A stretch of 64,000 nt of DNA from positions 2,860,501 to 2,924,500 of the forward strand of contig CAJHZI010000882.1 in NCBI GenBank assembly GCA_905160935.1. The letters run 5' to 3'. This DNA is from Enchytraeus crypticus (lineage: Eukaryota > Annelida > Clitellata > Enchytraeida > Enchytraeidae). Made by a program: the position numbers and the translations under genes. Shown piece after piece: positions 23,801-35,337 of the stretch. Below the pieces are notes generated by a model, which saw only the letters and a list, made by a program, of their open reading frames with translations, was not told where the DNA came from and made no database searches. Each line of letters opens with the position of its first letter. The first letter of the stretch is position 1.

Positions 23801-24480
23801 TGCCGAGAATTTCCTAAAAACTTGGAATATAATGGAGAAACTTTGGCCATTTCAATAAATTTTGATTAATCATTACAATAAACCTACAAGAATTAATTGT
23901 CAATGACTATTACAATTGGCAGGAAGAAGTAGCACTATCGGTAGCACTATAGGTAGCAGTATCGATATGGTATCCGTCTACTGATGTGAACTCCCCTTCG
24001 ATGCATAGGATACGGCGAATAATGAAACTTAATCTGCAAAACAAACAAAAAAGTAGAAATTTATGCTTGTGTCATACGCTCTTATACGTGTCATATACTC
24101 TTTAAAAACTTAGCATTTTCTGATAATGATATTATTCTTTGGGCATTGCTTAATAGATTGAGATTGAGATTCTATTTTTCTAATTTATTTCATTGTTTAA
24201 TTTAGGCATATGTCATATACTAAAATTTAGGCTTCATGTTACACACTACATAAAAATACTGGAATGGAAAACTACAATTAATGAATCTGTGTTCTTTGTA
24301 TCAGATGATAACTTGACAGACAGTAACAATATAACATTTAAAATTGGGGAGTATTTTTATTAATGGATAATGTTAATGGATATAAATGTTAATGGATATA
24401 CTGGCAAATATGTATGCAATAATACTTTTAAATTAAGAATATATTTTACTTCATCAAGTCATCCGCCCAAAGCAACATTA
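20870..24480. other. Intergenic, little recognisable
   Basis: This is AT-rich sequence without a supported gene. Noted items are a loose LINE-like tail at 23280-23340 (GGGAACGTCCCTGCCATCAT, then TTAAATCTTTATTA), a cryptic repeat of TACTGTGGTAT-like words at 23540-23700, and a weak relic of the GC-island word (TTGGCTATTCACAAATTTCA) at 22313. Confidence 0.5.
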
Positions 24481-24493
24481 GAGCCTCCCAATA

Positions 24494-24566
24494 ATGACGG
24501 CATGTGACTGAGTTAGCAGCGCGTTTGCCAGCTAAGATAGACATTGCTAGTTCGAAATTCCTCTTT
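24494..24566 (+). other. Degenerate tRNA-like sequence
   Basis: TGACTGAGTTAGCAGCGCG resembles an A-box/D-arm, and GTTCGAAATTCC about 40 nt later resembles a B-box with one extra base. No convincing acceptor stem was found, so it is more likely a tRNA pseudogene or the head of an unrecognised SINE than a working tRNA gene. Confidence 0.25.
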
Positions 24567-24833
24567 AACATTGACTTTTAAGTATTGATATAGGCGATAA
24601 ATGTAACGTTTTATAATTTCCAAATACTACTTCGAATGGGTCAGTGTCTCAGTGTTATAAAACGTTTTTTAATGAAAATGCCAAAAATAGGTACAGTGTC
24701 AAGTACCGCTAGCCTATAGCAGCTTGATGAATTCGAAATGAATAGATACTATCTCCTACTTTTGCAATATTTCATTGTTTTCTATTTATTTTTTACCTAC
24801 ATCATTTCATTACGCCTAAATCATTACGCTGCA

Positions 24834-24839
24834 TTTATT
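24834..24839 (-). terminator. Candidate polyadenylation signal of gene C
   Basis: AATAAA on the minus strand about 67 nt after the gene C stop codon. A second one lies at 24785. Confidence 0.5.
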
Positions 24840-24905
24840 TATACTAATACAATTACCTACACGAATCTAGACCTAAAAGATTTGATTCCATAGGGACAGA
24901 GCCGC

Positions 24906-25547
24906 CTAGCAGTACTTGAGGAAGTACTGAACGAATTCCTCCTGACTGATCTTGTTGTCATGATTCTTGTCAACCACTTTCAGAAATTCCTGAATAATTA
25001 ATAATAATTAAACAGGAATTTAACAATTTATTATAAAGTTTTTGCTTGAAAAGCATTTGAAATTTACTTTTGTTTGAATGCTTTTAAATTATCGAACTCT
25101 TTATGTTGAAGGTCTTCTTCTTCAGTGCACTGCCAAGTGGCAGGTTCAAGGTACATATTCATACTCAAAGTCTGTTTTCTCGCTCCATAAGAGCACTCCT
25201 TAGATAAACAAGTTAATCCCTTCACAAAGTCTATACTTTATCCATACCTTATGTAACCTATAGCTTGGGAAAAAGATGGCTTCTGAGGTGGTTTCCCGTT
25301 GCCTTCCTCAGTTTGGTGAATTAATTACCATTTAATCCTGGGGGAAAATATTTCATGGTGAGGTGGGTCCCCTCTTGCCATCCTCATCTCCTGCCTTTAG
25401 TCGCCTCTTACGTACACGCGGCAGGCAGATTGTTTGCGGTTGCCCAATTCTGCAGTGGTCCAACCACACACACCCGAGCACAACACGGGGAGAAGGTATG
25501 TTGAAGGTATGTTTAGATATTTCTAAAATTGCCTTCAACATAGTAGG

Positions 25548-25611
<64 letters not shown>

Positions 25612-28049
25612 ATATGTATATATATATATATATATATACTGGCTGGAGCCAGTGGCGATGTCGGTAAGATATTCGACCGCGGATCAGTAGTTGCGGGTTC
25701 AAATCCTGAGCTCGCCCGTCACTGACATCGCTTTCGAGTGAGGAAACTGACGTTAACCTTAGCTTTACCAGCTTTTATATATAACATGTTGCAGTATATA
25801 ACATTGGGTAGTATATATATATATATAACATATTGTGTCAGGCCACTGAAAAACAAAACAATAATAAACCATAGATGAAAAATTTTTACGTTTGACGTTT
25901 ACTGTTTAGGTTTTTTTACGGTTTTTATTTATAAAATATAAAAACCGAAAAAAGCGTTTTTTAGCAGATATAAAAAAGTAAAAAAACTTTTTTTCATCTA
26001 TATACATGTAATAAACTGAAAGTGTCGTAAGGGTCGATTAGGCTAGAACTAAGAAACTATAGGAAAATTGCCTGAGAACCCATACTTTTTCAAACTACGA
26101 GGCTCTTTAAAGAGTATATAAGACATACACTTCTGTGAAGGGATTAATCTGCTGATCAAGGGAGTGGTTTTAATTAACACGACAGCTCACTGTGAGTAGG
26201 AATATGTACCTCGAGCCTGACATTTGACACGCAGGATACTAGAGAGTGAGAAAGGAAGTGATTAGTGACATACTGTAGGTAAACAAGGGTCACACAATTA
26301 AAAACTTTTCATTTACGTTTTTTAAATTACATTCTAACTCAAACAAAAGTTTAGTTACAAATATGACTCTGGGTAAGTGTCATAAAAAGTAATCTCTTCT
26401 TCTTTAAGTGCCGTGCCTGTTCCAAGCCTGGGCGGTCATGATCATATTCCTCCATATGTATCTGTTCATTGTTGCTCCCATGCATCATCTCTGTTTCAGT
26501 TAACTGCATCCATTTGCTAAGACTCTTAATAAACGTCATTCGTTGTCGACCCTTGCATCTTTTTTCTTCTATTATTCCTGTTACTACGGTACTTTCAACT
26601 ATTATGTTCCGCATAATGTGTCCAAAAAATTTCCTCTGTTGTCGTCGTATTCGGTTCAAAAGGTCACGACAGTTGACATTTTTTGTAAAACATCTTCATT
26701 TTTAACGTGGTCTTTATAAGATATACGTAGCATTCTTCTATAGAACCACATCTCTGTTGCCTCAAGTTTCGATTCCATTACAGAAGAGATTGTTCAAACT
26801 TCACTTCCATATAACAATATTGGTTGAATATATCACTGAAGAAGTCTTCTTTTGGTATCAATTGATAATTTGTGGCTTCTAAAAAATCTTTGACATTCTG
26901 TTATATGCCTCCTTAGCCATGGCTATTCTTTTGTTTATTTCCTTGTCACATTTCCCATTTTGATGAATAAGCGACCGTAAATACCTTAAAGACCGTAACT
27001 GATTCGACTTGTTTGACATTTTGAACTCTTACATTGATTAAGCATGGCTGTGGCATTTTTAGTTCGCTAACTGTCATGCATTCTGTTTTCATATTTCTAG
27101 ATAATCCACTAGCCTCACTATGACATATATTAATATCCAACATTTCTTGAAGTTTGTCTCGCGAGTCGGCAATAAGAACTATGTCATCAGCATAACGTAT
27201 ATTATTAAGATTGTATCCTCCAATTACTAATCCTTTTATTTCTTTGATATTCCTCATTATATTTTCACTATATAAGTTAAAAAGGTCTGGTGACATTACA
27301 CCAGACCTTTTAAACTTATATAGTGAAAATATAATGAGGAATATCAATGAAATAGAAGGATTAGTAATTGGAGGATACAATCTTAATAATATACGTTATG
27401 CTATAGAAAGTAATAGGCCTACTAATTTAATGAATAAATTTTTATGTTTGATATTTTTCTCATTTAAGCGAAAAATTTAAATCCAAAAATGAAAAACTAA
27501 ATGAACTTTCATTGATTTGAAAATCCTCCGTAGAACATGTCAATATATGTTCAAAAGTTACATTACTTACAAGCAATTTCAATTAAATTAAAGAATGTTG
27601 CATTCTTAGTTGTGTTATTCTCACCGAACATAACATAAATATTTTCTTGACAACAAGTCTATAATATTGACAATATTTTGTGGATAAATATAGTGTAAAT
27701 AAATTTTATTAATTTTTATAAGTATATTTGAACCACATTGGCAATGCAGTTATTAAATTTAACGCCCGTCGTTACAACACGATGCATATCATGCATAATA
27801 CTTTGTTAGTATTCTTTTTTGACAATATGCAACATTTCATTAGATATTCTTTGATTAATTTCAAAATTACTGCATTCAGCATCTTACCTTGGTTTCATTT
27901 TTTAGTTTGGCTGGATCCACTTTTCGTCCACATGCTTGATAGTATGATGCCAAGACCTTTTCCAGTTCCGTGCCGTCAATGGAGCCGCTGTGATCTTTAT
28001 CCACCTCTTGGAAGGCCCTGGAAAGACTGGCTCTGGCTTCCTCCGACAT
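24906..28049 (-). CDS. EF-hand gene C, small two-EF-hand calcium-binding protein (2 exons)
   Basis: Exon 1 is 28049-27888 and exon 2 is 24989-24906, joined in phase 0 to give 81 residues. The protein starts MSEEARASLSRAFQEV, has loop DKDHSGSIDGTE (residues 18-29), then ELEKVLASYYQACGRKVDPA, and exon 1 ends ACCAAG|GTAAGA. Exon 2 follows ATTATTCAG with EFLKVV, loop DKNHDNKISQEE (Asn at position 6), then FVQYFLKYC and stop. It shares the KVLASYYQ/QVVLASYYQ helix with gene B. Its 2.9-kb intron is a graveyard of transposons (family B element, tRNA SINE, LINE-F with inverted duplication). The open frame on the opposite strand at 27728-28075 is only a shadow of exon 1. Calcium binding is likely; the biological role is not known. 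Confidence 0.87.
25110..25500 (-). mobile_element. Family B SINE-like element, near full length
   Basis: On the minus strand it runs from a head with GTTGGACCACTGCAGAATTG, through CCCACCTCACCATGAAAT and CAACGGGAAACCACCTCAGA, then GAAGGGATTAACTTGTTTAT, to the end CCTGCCACTTGGCAGTGCAC. It is homologous to 14975-15345, 37770-38036 and shorter pieces. It has no coding capacity. The open frames at 25353-25541 are accidental. Confidence 0.75.
25549..25640. repeat. (AT)n microsatellite
   Basis: AT dinucleotide with ATGT interruptions, ending exactly where the tRNA SINE begins. Confidence 0.97.
25640..25776 (+). mobile_element. tRNA-derived SINE, best full-length copy
   Basis: The 5' end is CTGGCTGGAGCCAG. 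The A-box TGGCGATGTCGG is at 25653-25664 and the B-box GGTTCAAATCC at 25696-25706, 31 nt apart. The body is CGCCCGTCACTGACATCGCT and the tail GAGGAAACTGACGTTAACCT, ending TTACCAGCTTTT. Boxes match the RNA polymerase III consensus at nearly every position. The tail resembles that of the CR1/L2-like LINE. Confidence 0.9.
26085..26262 (+). mobile_element. Family B fragment, 3' half
   Basis: It contains TTCTGTGAAGGGATTAATCT, GCTGATCAAGG, and the end AATATGTACCTCGAGCCTG before an AGAGAGTGAG tail, matching the 3' half of family B. Confidence 0.6.
26351..27402 (-). mobile_element. LINE-F reverse-transcriptase fragment with 5' inverted duplication
   Basis: On the minus strand, frames from about 27300 down to 26351 encode a non-LTR reverse-transcriptase 3' part. 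It has GVMSPDLFNLYSENIMRNIK and the catalytic YADD in NNIRYADDIVLIADS, then QEMLD, followed after frameshifts by a C-terminal RQQRKFFGHIMRN and EEKRCKGRQR. The catalytic motif is intact but the frame is broken near 26946. The first 104 bp (27189-27292) are repeated in reverse at 27299-27402 with a 6-bp spacer. The element lies in gene C's intron in the same orientation as the gene. The clade is not certain; it resembles other LINEs with a GHI(L/M)R C-terminal region. Confidence 0.8.
27189..27402. repeat. 104-bp inverted repeat, 6-bp spacer
   Basis: The left arm 27189-27292 and right arm 27299-27402 are reverse complements with only a few mismatches and no indel. The centre reads GGTCTGGTG-ACATTA-CACCAGACC. 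Both arms are LINE-F coding sequence. Confidence 0.95.
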
Positions 28050-28204
28050 CTCTCAAATCTTTTTCAATTAATTAAATAAAAATAAAAATTTAAATATAAT
28101 TTTTATCTAACGCTGACGATTAGCGTATTTGGAGTTTAAAAACAGTACAGGCAAAATCAGCGATCGAGAGCCTATATCTGTGTGTAGAGCTTTCGGCATG
28201 AACT

Positions 28205-28280
28205 GTCATGAACTCGTACCCAGCGAAGAGAATAAATACCTGGAGAGAGTCTTGTGAATCCGCTCTCATCGATTGATTGG
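28205..28280 (-). promoter_or_regulatory. Weak promoter candidate for gene C
   Basis: On the minus strand a CCAAT (28280-28276) is followed about 40 nt later by a TATTTAT (28238-28232), which is about 185 nt upstream of the gene C ATG with no acceptor-like site between. It is plausible as a core promoter, but such words are frequent in AT-rich DNA. Confidence 0.25.
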
Positions 28281-28659
28281 AGGCGTTACTGATACTAACA
28301 AATGTAGGGACAGAAAAGGGTTCAGATTAGAAAGGCAACTCCTAGTTAAAACTACAAAAAAACTACAAAATCAATTAGCCTGGAACTCCAAAATGATGAT
28401 GTACGATTGATAGGAAACTGTATTTGAGTGGAAGAGAAACTGTAGATAAACAAATCTAGCGACGATCATATACAAGCTTCTGATGTGGTGCATCCTTCTG
28501 TTACTGCTATAGTGGTAATAATGCTCGATGTTATCATAGACGACAGTAGCACTATAATTGTTGTAATATTATGCTACGTTATACTGAAAACAGCAAAATG
28601 AACTATGGTTACCTTTATAATCATTATGAAGAGCTTTATGCAATTTTATCAACAGGTAC

Positions 28660-29400
28660 ATTTAATATAATTGCAGTATAAACTTTCAATTGGTAAATTA
28701 ATGTATAAATGTTTATATTACGAAGGAGTTATGTCAAATTCAATCAGAGACATGTTCAATCTCAGCGTCTCTCAGCACTCATACTCCACCAGACAATCCT
28801 TAACTAATTATATAATTATCTTTCAATTGAGCCCAGCGCGACCATGTTTAATTCAGTTGTATACACCTGTTGTTGTATTTGGAATAATATTCCACTTAAT
28901 ATTCGTAATGCTTCAACCATGAATTCGTTTAATAAATTATACAAAGATTATTTAATGAATGGTTGGTGATCAATAGTTAGTTATTTTAAATTTCATCTAC
29001 ACATGCAATATTTCATTTACATATGTACCTTTACTTTTCTATTCCTGTGCATGCGTATTAATGTTTGCTCGACTTTTGCCTTCATTTGATTTTATAACGA
29101 TTTCTTTTGCTAGTATCTTATAATATTTTCATGTTGCATTTCTACAAAACATCTTATGAGTACGTCGTGGTGTTCAGCTAGATAAGATACCGTGTATCTT
29201 CACTGATGGCTACTCGTACTCGTAATATGTACCCTTACTTTTCTATTGTTGTGCATGCTTATTAATTTTTTCTCGGATATTTGCTTTCATTTGATTTTTG
29301 TATGATTTCTTTTGCTAATGTCTGATGATTTTTGTACGTATGTTGTTTGTCAGTGATTTGGTGTTGATGCTGAAATAAAAAACACACATATCTCTCTCTC
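28660..29400 (+). mobile_element. LINE 3' fragment with long 3' UTR
   Basis: Frames near 28671-28965 encode a LINE-type C-terminus: KLMYKCLYYEGVMSNSIRDM, HSYSTRQS, and in a shifted frame CCCIWNNIPLNIRNASTMNS followed by FNKLYKDYLMN. The pattern W-N-x-I/L-P followed by S-F-K-x-L is common at the end of CR1/jockey-like proteins. The 3' UTR follows, with an internal duplication (29023-29140 and 29226-29343), and ends GTTGATGCTGAAATAAA before (TC)n. The same end is found at 4440-4515. It has one or more frameshifts and no catalytic domain. Confidence 0.6.
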
Positions 29401-29535
29401 TCTCTCTCTATTTATATCAGTCTATTTATATCAGTCTATTTGTATGAGTCTATTTGTATGAGTCTATTTGTATGAGTCTATTTGTATGAGTCTATTTGTA
29501 TGAGTCTAATTGTATCAGTCTATTTGTATCAGTAT
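29386..29535. repeat. (TC)n then 14-bp minisatellite
   Basis: A short TC run is followed by about nine tandem copies of TCTATTTGTATGAG with TATATCAG variants at both ends. Confidence 0.95.
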
Positions 29536-29539
29536 ATAT

Positions 29540-31195
29540 TTGTATTTATATAATTAAACATTTATTTAAATAAACATTGAAAGAGAAATCTAGATTCAAG
29601 GTTATGAGGGGACAGAAAAATAAAGTTTCTTTGAAGCATCTCTACAATATGAATCGAAGATGTATAGAATTTCAGTGTATTGCATTCTAAATATATTCAT
29701 TTTAACCTATTTTTAACCTCCCATATTGATGACCGAAGCAGTTCTATGGTCTAGAAATTCTTCTCTCTGTTCCTCTGACATGCATGTGCCCTTAGACACG
29801 GATGTATTATCAAATCACCCATTATCCTTAGTTTCCATTTAACCTCGTTTCTGGAATAATACTCCAGTCATATGCTAACCTTGCGTCTTTCAGTCGATTG
29901 TGAAATTGACCTTTATTTTAAATTGCTGAAGATAATTGCTTAAATTTAGTAATTTAAAATAAATGAGCATTTCATAAGTTACCGAAAGAAGCAATATTAG
30001 CAGATGACTGAATTATTATTCCAGAAACGTTGTTAAATGTAAGCAAGAAATAATAGATTTGTTAAAGAAAATTAACATATACGATTGTGTTGATTAAATT
30101 AGAAGGACGATAGTTACAGCACCTTCTTAATAAGATCAGTATTTTCTATTCCACGCTGTGCATGACACCAAGAGGAAGCGAGTAGTAAACGCAAGCTGTT
30201 GTCGGCGACATCGATACTCTGTTGCTATTTGAATGCAGTTAGGAGAACATGTAAGGGCATGAGTGAAATTAATGGATGCATTTAAATGGCAAAGGTTTAC
30301 AAGAGCATGCACTGAACGTTTAGGTAAAATGCAGCTGATAAACCCTCTAATGCAGACGATTTTAAGTAAAATTATTCTTGGGTAATTATCATTTTAGAAC
30401 TGATTTTCTTAATGTAGCATTGTGTAATTGATACTAAACGCAATTTGGTGAACTATATGCACTCTGAAAGCTGTTGAACAAATATTTACTATCAATATTT
30501 AAATGATACTTTGCATAAGATTTCAGCTTAATTGTTTAAAGTTTTTATATGTGCCCATTTATTTAAAAGATAGCTTACCGCACTAATATCTAAATTATGA
30601 TTAATTTATTAATTAATATCGATTATATATATATATATAATATATATATATATATACATATATAATATATATATATATATACATGTATATATATATATAT
30701 GACCTCTATTCACCAAAATGCATGGCATCAAGAATAGAACATGATATGAGAAACACAAACGAAAATAACAACAGAAAATACTTAATGAACCTTGAACAAA
30801 CTAAATTGAAATAAAAACAGATATCTTTGGATTAACTAAAAGGCATAATTATGAATTTAGGGCAATATTCCCTAAAATAAGTCCAAAATACGTATCGTAT
30901 TTTGCCAATAGAGTCATCACTCTGAATAGAATATTTATTTATTTTATTTCAGTATAATCCATGTAATCAGTATTTTCTATGTCTAATTTAATATCCAGGC
31001 ATTCAGAGACAATTATATCTAAAGCCTTGGTTCTTCAACTGTGGCAGCACTATGACGCCGTAAGTAAACTGCGGACAAAGAGGGACTACTAGAGTTTATT
31101 ATATTTTGAACTAGACAAGCAGATGCGCGAACATATGTGATCATGTATGAAAATATGATTGTATTCTATTTGGTTTTCTTCATAACTCTTAGTGA
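29540..31195. other. Intergenic, no gene recognised
   Basis: AT-rich. It contains an AT/ATACATGTAT tract at 30622-30702. A 22-codon minus-strand frame beginning MSEEQREEF (29781-29713) recalls the start of gene C but has no EF loop. Confidence 0.5.
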
Positions 31196-31199
31196 TGTT

Positions 31200-31535
31200 G
31201 TCTAGATCTCAATCAATCAATCAATCAATCAATCAAGCAACCGATGTCTAGATGTAAATTAATTAATCAATGTCTAGATCTCGATCATCAATACTTAGAT
31301 TTCAATCAATATATGTTTGGATTTCAATCAATCAATCAGTCAATGTCTACATCTTCATAAATCAATCAATGCATAGATCTCAATCAATTAATTATTGTCA
31401 AAATCTCAATCAATCAAGCAATCAGTCGATCAATCAAACAAGAAATATCTAGATCTCAGCCTAATAAATAGATGTCTAGATCTTAATAAATAAATAAATC
31501 AATCAATCAATCAATGTATATATCTCAATCAATCA
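31200..31535. repeat. (AATC)n and TCTAGATCTCAATCAATC degenerate array
   Basis: Clusters of AATC tetranucleotide alternate with TGTCTAGATCTCAATC words over about 330 bp. The open frame at 31270-31452, rich in NQS, is its translation. Confidence 0.9.
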
Positions 31536-31539
31536 GAAC

Positions 31540-34500
31540 CCTGTCCATTTCATATTCCATTCCTATCAGTGTAGAATTGAAAAAATATATTTATTGGAAC
31601 TTAAATTAACATCAAACATACATGTATATGTTTAAACTTGACAAGTTTATTTTAGCCAAATAATAGGCTTTAATAAGATTTTGAACCGTATCAGACGGCC
31701 AGATAGTGTCGAATAGCTACCTAGTGTCACACAGTTCTCTGCTCCGTAGGCTAACGTGCTAAACTAGGAATTCGACCATTTCTCTCATCCTCAAGCTTTT
31801 GTTAGCTACAGGTGTGAGAGTACAAATCTGGTGTGCTAATCTGGTGCTATTCTGGTGTGCTATTCTGCAGTTATATCTTAAAATCTCTAATTTAAAAGTG
31901 AACGGTTAAGTTTACTGAAATCAAACCAAACAAATTTGTATTCCACAACAAATCAGCAAACAGATAGAGACTTTTAAAACAAATAGGCCTACTCATAACG
32001 TGAATATATCTAGAAGTGAAATAATATGTACCTTTTATTCGCCACTTGGGCAACCAAAACACACACAAAACAGAAACAGAAATAAACGCAAAATGTGCAA
32101 AACAAAGAAAATAGAACATGAAGAAAAACAATAGATTGCATTTCGAAAGAAGTAGCCTATGCAATATAAGCACATCAATATCATCAATATTGAAACCGCA
32201 TAGGTTACATTTGTCAAAATTTCCACAACAATACTTATTGACATGATATACCAATTTTTTCTTTCAACACTGCTGAAAGTTTAGATTTATTACATCTCTG
32301 TAGTTATTTTTAAACTCCAGAGCATTAGTATGGAAGTGAGCTGCCAGCTTGTCAAAGTCGCCCGTTGACAGACTTGTACATATTAATCTTAGCATTGTAT
32401 TTTCCGATATATTCAGAGACGATAAGAAGGACATTACCTTTAATGCATATATGTGCAAAATTGATTTAAACCCAGTATATAACTGACAATGTTTTATAGT
32501 ATTTGTGTCATATGTATTAAAAACCTTTTGAAAAGATTTAGTCCACGGACTATTTAGAGTAGTTAACTCTGTTTTATTAATGACTTAACACGCCATCAAA
32601 CTGAAATATAATAAATTAGGAACTGATCTGTGCTAAATGAGTAAGAAGAAAGAAACAGTTTATTTTGCAGAAATATTTTTATGTCCACTGGAATTCAATA
32701 AGATTTGAAAGCACAATATGTCGCATCCTGTTTTTGCCCGATTGTTTTGTGTATAGTCAACTAATCGATTGTTGCATACAGCAAATTCAGTTAGACTTGA
32801 AAACCTTCTCATCCTTTGCTTCAGTTCAAATTTAATGCTGTTATGGTTCTTTTTAAAGGTATTTATTGTGTTCGAAGAAAACGATTTCCACTTTAGCTGC
32901 AAATTCTAAAGATCAGAGAAATGGCTTTTAAATTTAAAAGTTATCGTGTGAGACTTTAGGAAGCTTTGCGAAGGTTTAGCATTAGTTTTGTGCAGAACGA
33001 CTGAACATTACTTATTACTCTCGATAACGGAGGATTTTATTTCAATTATTATGCCAGATATATATTATTATGTAGACAAAAAATATGCAATAATCAAGAA
33101 AACATCACCTTGAGTAAATAGCCACCAACAAGCAGTTTACAATTCGGTATGACTACATACATACGCAACCAAATATTTTGCAGAATAAAACAAAGAACAA
33201 AATTGACTTATGCAGTCCGTTTTGTCTTATCTGCTACAACGGTACTTATGATACATTAAAAAAATTAACACAATTCAAGTCTAGGTAAATAGGAAATTAA
33301 ACACGGCAGAAATAAAAATTTACGATCAATAAACGTTTTAAGGTAAACTGAAAAAAATTCTAGGTATTTATTGTTTCAGAACATAATACTTATTAAATAA
33401 GTAATCAGGATATTCGAAAGTACTTAGTGGTTATGATTTTAAAATATTTCTTTCTGCACTCATAAGAATGCTCAGAGTGCTGCGAAGATTAGGATCCTGA
33501 GGATAATTCAAAGTCCTCAGTGTTTTTGGAAGAGAAGAAACCTGATAGAGCTGGGAAATAGCCCTGATATAGCTGCGACAGTTAGCTTAAAGCACTCTAA
33601 TTTTTCATGAATCAATCGCAAAAACAATTTCAGTATTAATTTTTAATTTTTAATTTTTGATGCACCGAATTAACAATCGGTACTTTGCAGAATTCAATGC
33701 ACATAAAATTTAGAGTAACAATGAAATTCACTAAACATGAAATTAAAAATTGCAATTATAAGCTCATGATGATTAAATCTAAGAAATATTTACTGCACAA
33801 TTAGATCTTAAATATATATGCTACCAAATTAGACAATTCCTATGGTCCCTAGTAATGTTAAGATAGGTTGTCTCCGGGTCATGCAGAATAGACCAAACTT
33901 GTTCTTCTTATATCATAAAATCAACTAAACTGGAGTTTAGGCTGGGAGTGTAAAGCAGATTCAGAACAGTTTTGTTCCTTTTTGACATATTTATTATCAA
34001 TTTTGATCAGTAGCTTAATGATATCAACCTGCTGATCGTTGGAGTGCTTGGAATGAGCTTGTTAGCATAATAAGATTACGATTTTGCAAATGAAGAAGTG
34101 CCATTAAAATTGCTCTATAGAAATATATAGTAGGAAGGAGTGAGATAAGGAGTAGTATATATATTTTTAGAATGAGAAGGATATAAATTGTAAGAGAGAG
34201 ATCGAGAGTTGAGTTATCAATTCTTCTACTACTGCTCAAATTGCGAAGCAAAGCTGGATAATATACCTTCCTATAATAGATACTTGTAGCTACTACCCTT
34301 CTATAATCACTTTAAAGTCTGTTTATATTGAGGAAAACATAATTTTTTAATCTTAAATATTACATTTTAATGTTATAATACGATTTAACAGGACGGAGAA
34401 TAGGAGGGTCTCTTCAATTTTATCCTCGAAACATCTCATTCCACTACATTAAACAAGGTGCTCGATGTTGCTCTTGCTGTCAATGGTTTACACATTGTTG

Positions 34501-35130
34501 TCCTATTTAGCTGTTGCTAAGACAGAATTTTCTTTCACCTCTGAGCTATCTCACTTTTCTTCTGAGTGTTCCACTACGAACCATCAATGTGTAACGGAAA
34601 TCCGGTTGACCCATTGTTAGGTCTACAAAATAAGCCGTCCCATAGGGGACATAGCCTATGGTATTTTGTCAGATCGATGGCTAAATTCATTGGCATGATC
34701 CTAGGTGAATGAAGAGAGAGATCTTCGTGCTCTGTCGTATGCTCGAATATCCAAAGTATTTCTTTGAACAAAACGCGAGCCGTTAGTGTCATTTAAAAAC
34801 GGTCCATTTACGCCACTTAACGTTTTCTTTTGAGAAAATATTCACATGCTCTAAAACTCAGTCTAAAAATATAAAGGTAACATCCGCATTAGCATCAAGT
34901 TGCACCTAACATTGTAACGCTACTAGAGTATTAATCCTGTAGCTGCAGGTTAATAAGAAGGATTTAAGGAAGAAACCTTTTTCTGTATGACTAATTTTCA
35001 AAGATAATTAAAAGAGATAGAAATAATGCATGTATTAAATATTAAAAAATATATCTGCTATATATAAAATAATGATTAAGAGAGATGTGTTTGAGATTTG
35101 TGGAAATCTACAATTGTCAGAAAAATTGTG

Positions 35131-35135
<5 letters not shown>
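31540..35135. other. Intergenic, no gene recognised
   Basis: Several 60-120 codon minus-strand frames (32660-32902, 31892-32254 and 34024-34251) have no domains, no codon-usage contrast and no splice context that I could support. A family C head (GGTCATGCAGAATAGACC) lies at 33841-33910. Confidence 0.5.

Positions 35136-35172
<37 letters not shown>
35130..35172. repeat. (AG)n microsatellite
   Basis: Pure AG dinucleotide of about 38 bp. Confidence 0.97.
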
Positions 35173-35175
<3 letters not shown>

Positions 35176-35337
35176 AGGGAAATAATGCAGTAAACATGTC
35201 ATGTGTAAAGAAAAATAGTGTTCACTAAATTTCGCTGAGAATCAGAGATGCGAAACTTCATATTCATCTCAGAATCTTCGATAAATCTAATCACTAAACA
35301 AATGTTATTAAAAATATTAATAATTATTGCAATAATA

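Larger units (their letters stand above)
24990..27887 (-). other. Intron of EF-hand gene C, filled with transposons
   Basis: GT (27887-27886) to AG (24991-24990), phase 0. It contains, in plus coordinates, a family B element (25110-25500), (AT)n (25549-25640), a tRNA SINE (25640-25776), a family B fragment (26085-26262), and a LINE-F fragment with inverted duplication (26351-27402). Confidence 0.85.

Noticed and set aside
25353-25725. Open frames on both strands over 25353-25725
   Set aside because: They cross a family B element, an AT microsatellite and a tRNA SINE; no protein family is recognisable.
27728-28075. 115-codon plus-strand frame
   Set aside because: Its second half is the reverse strand of EF-hand gene C exon 1, which has clear domain and splice support.
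29713-29781. Minus-strand 22-residue frame MSEEQREEFLDHRTAS resembling the start of gene C
   Set aside because: Only the first four residues agree. There is no EF-hand loop, donor site or second exon nearby, so a fourth paralogue is not supported.
31200-31535. CRISPR-like or regulatory array from regularly spaced TCTAGATCTCAATCAATC words
   Set aside because: Spacing is irregular, the intervals are the same AATC repeat, and the window is animal DNA.
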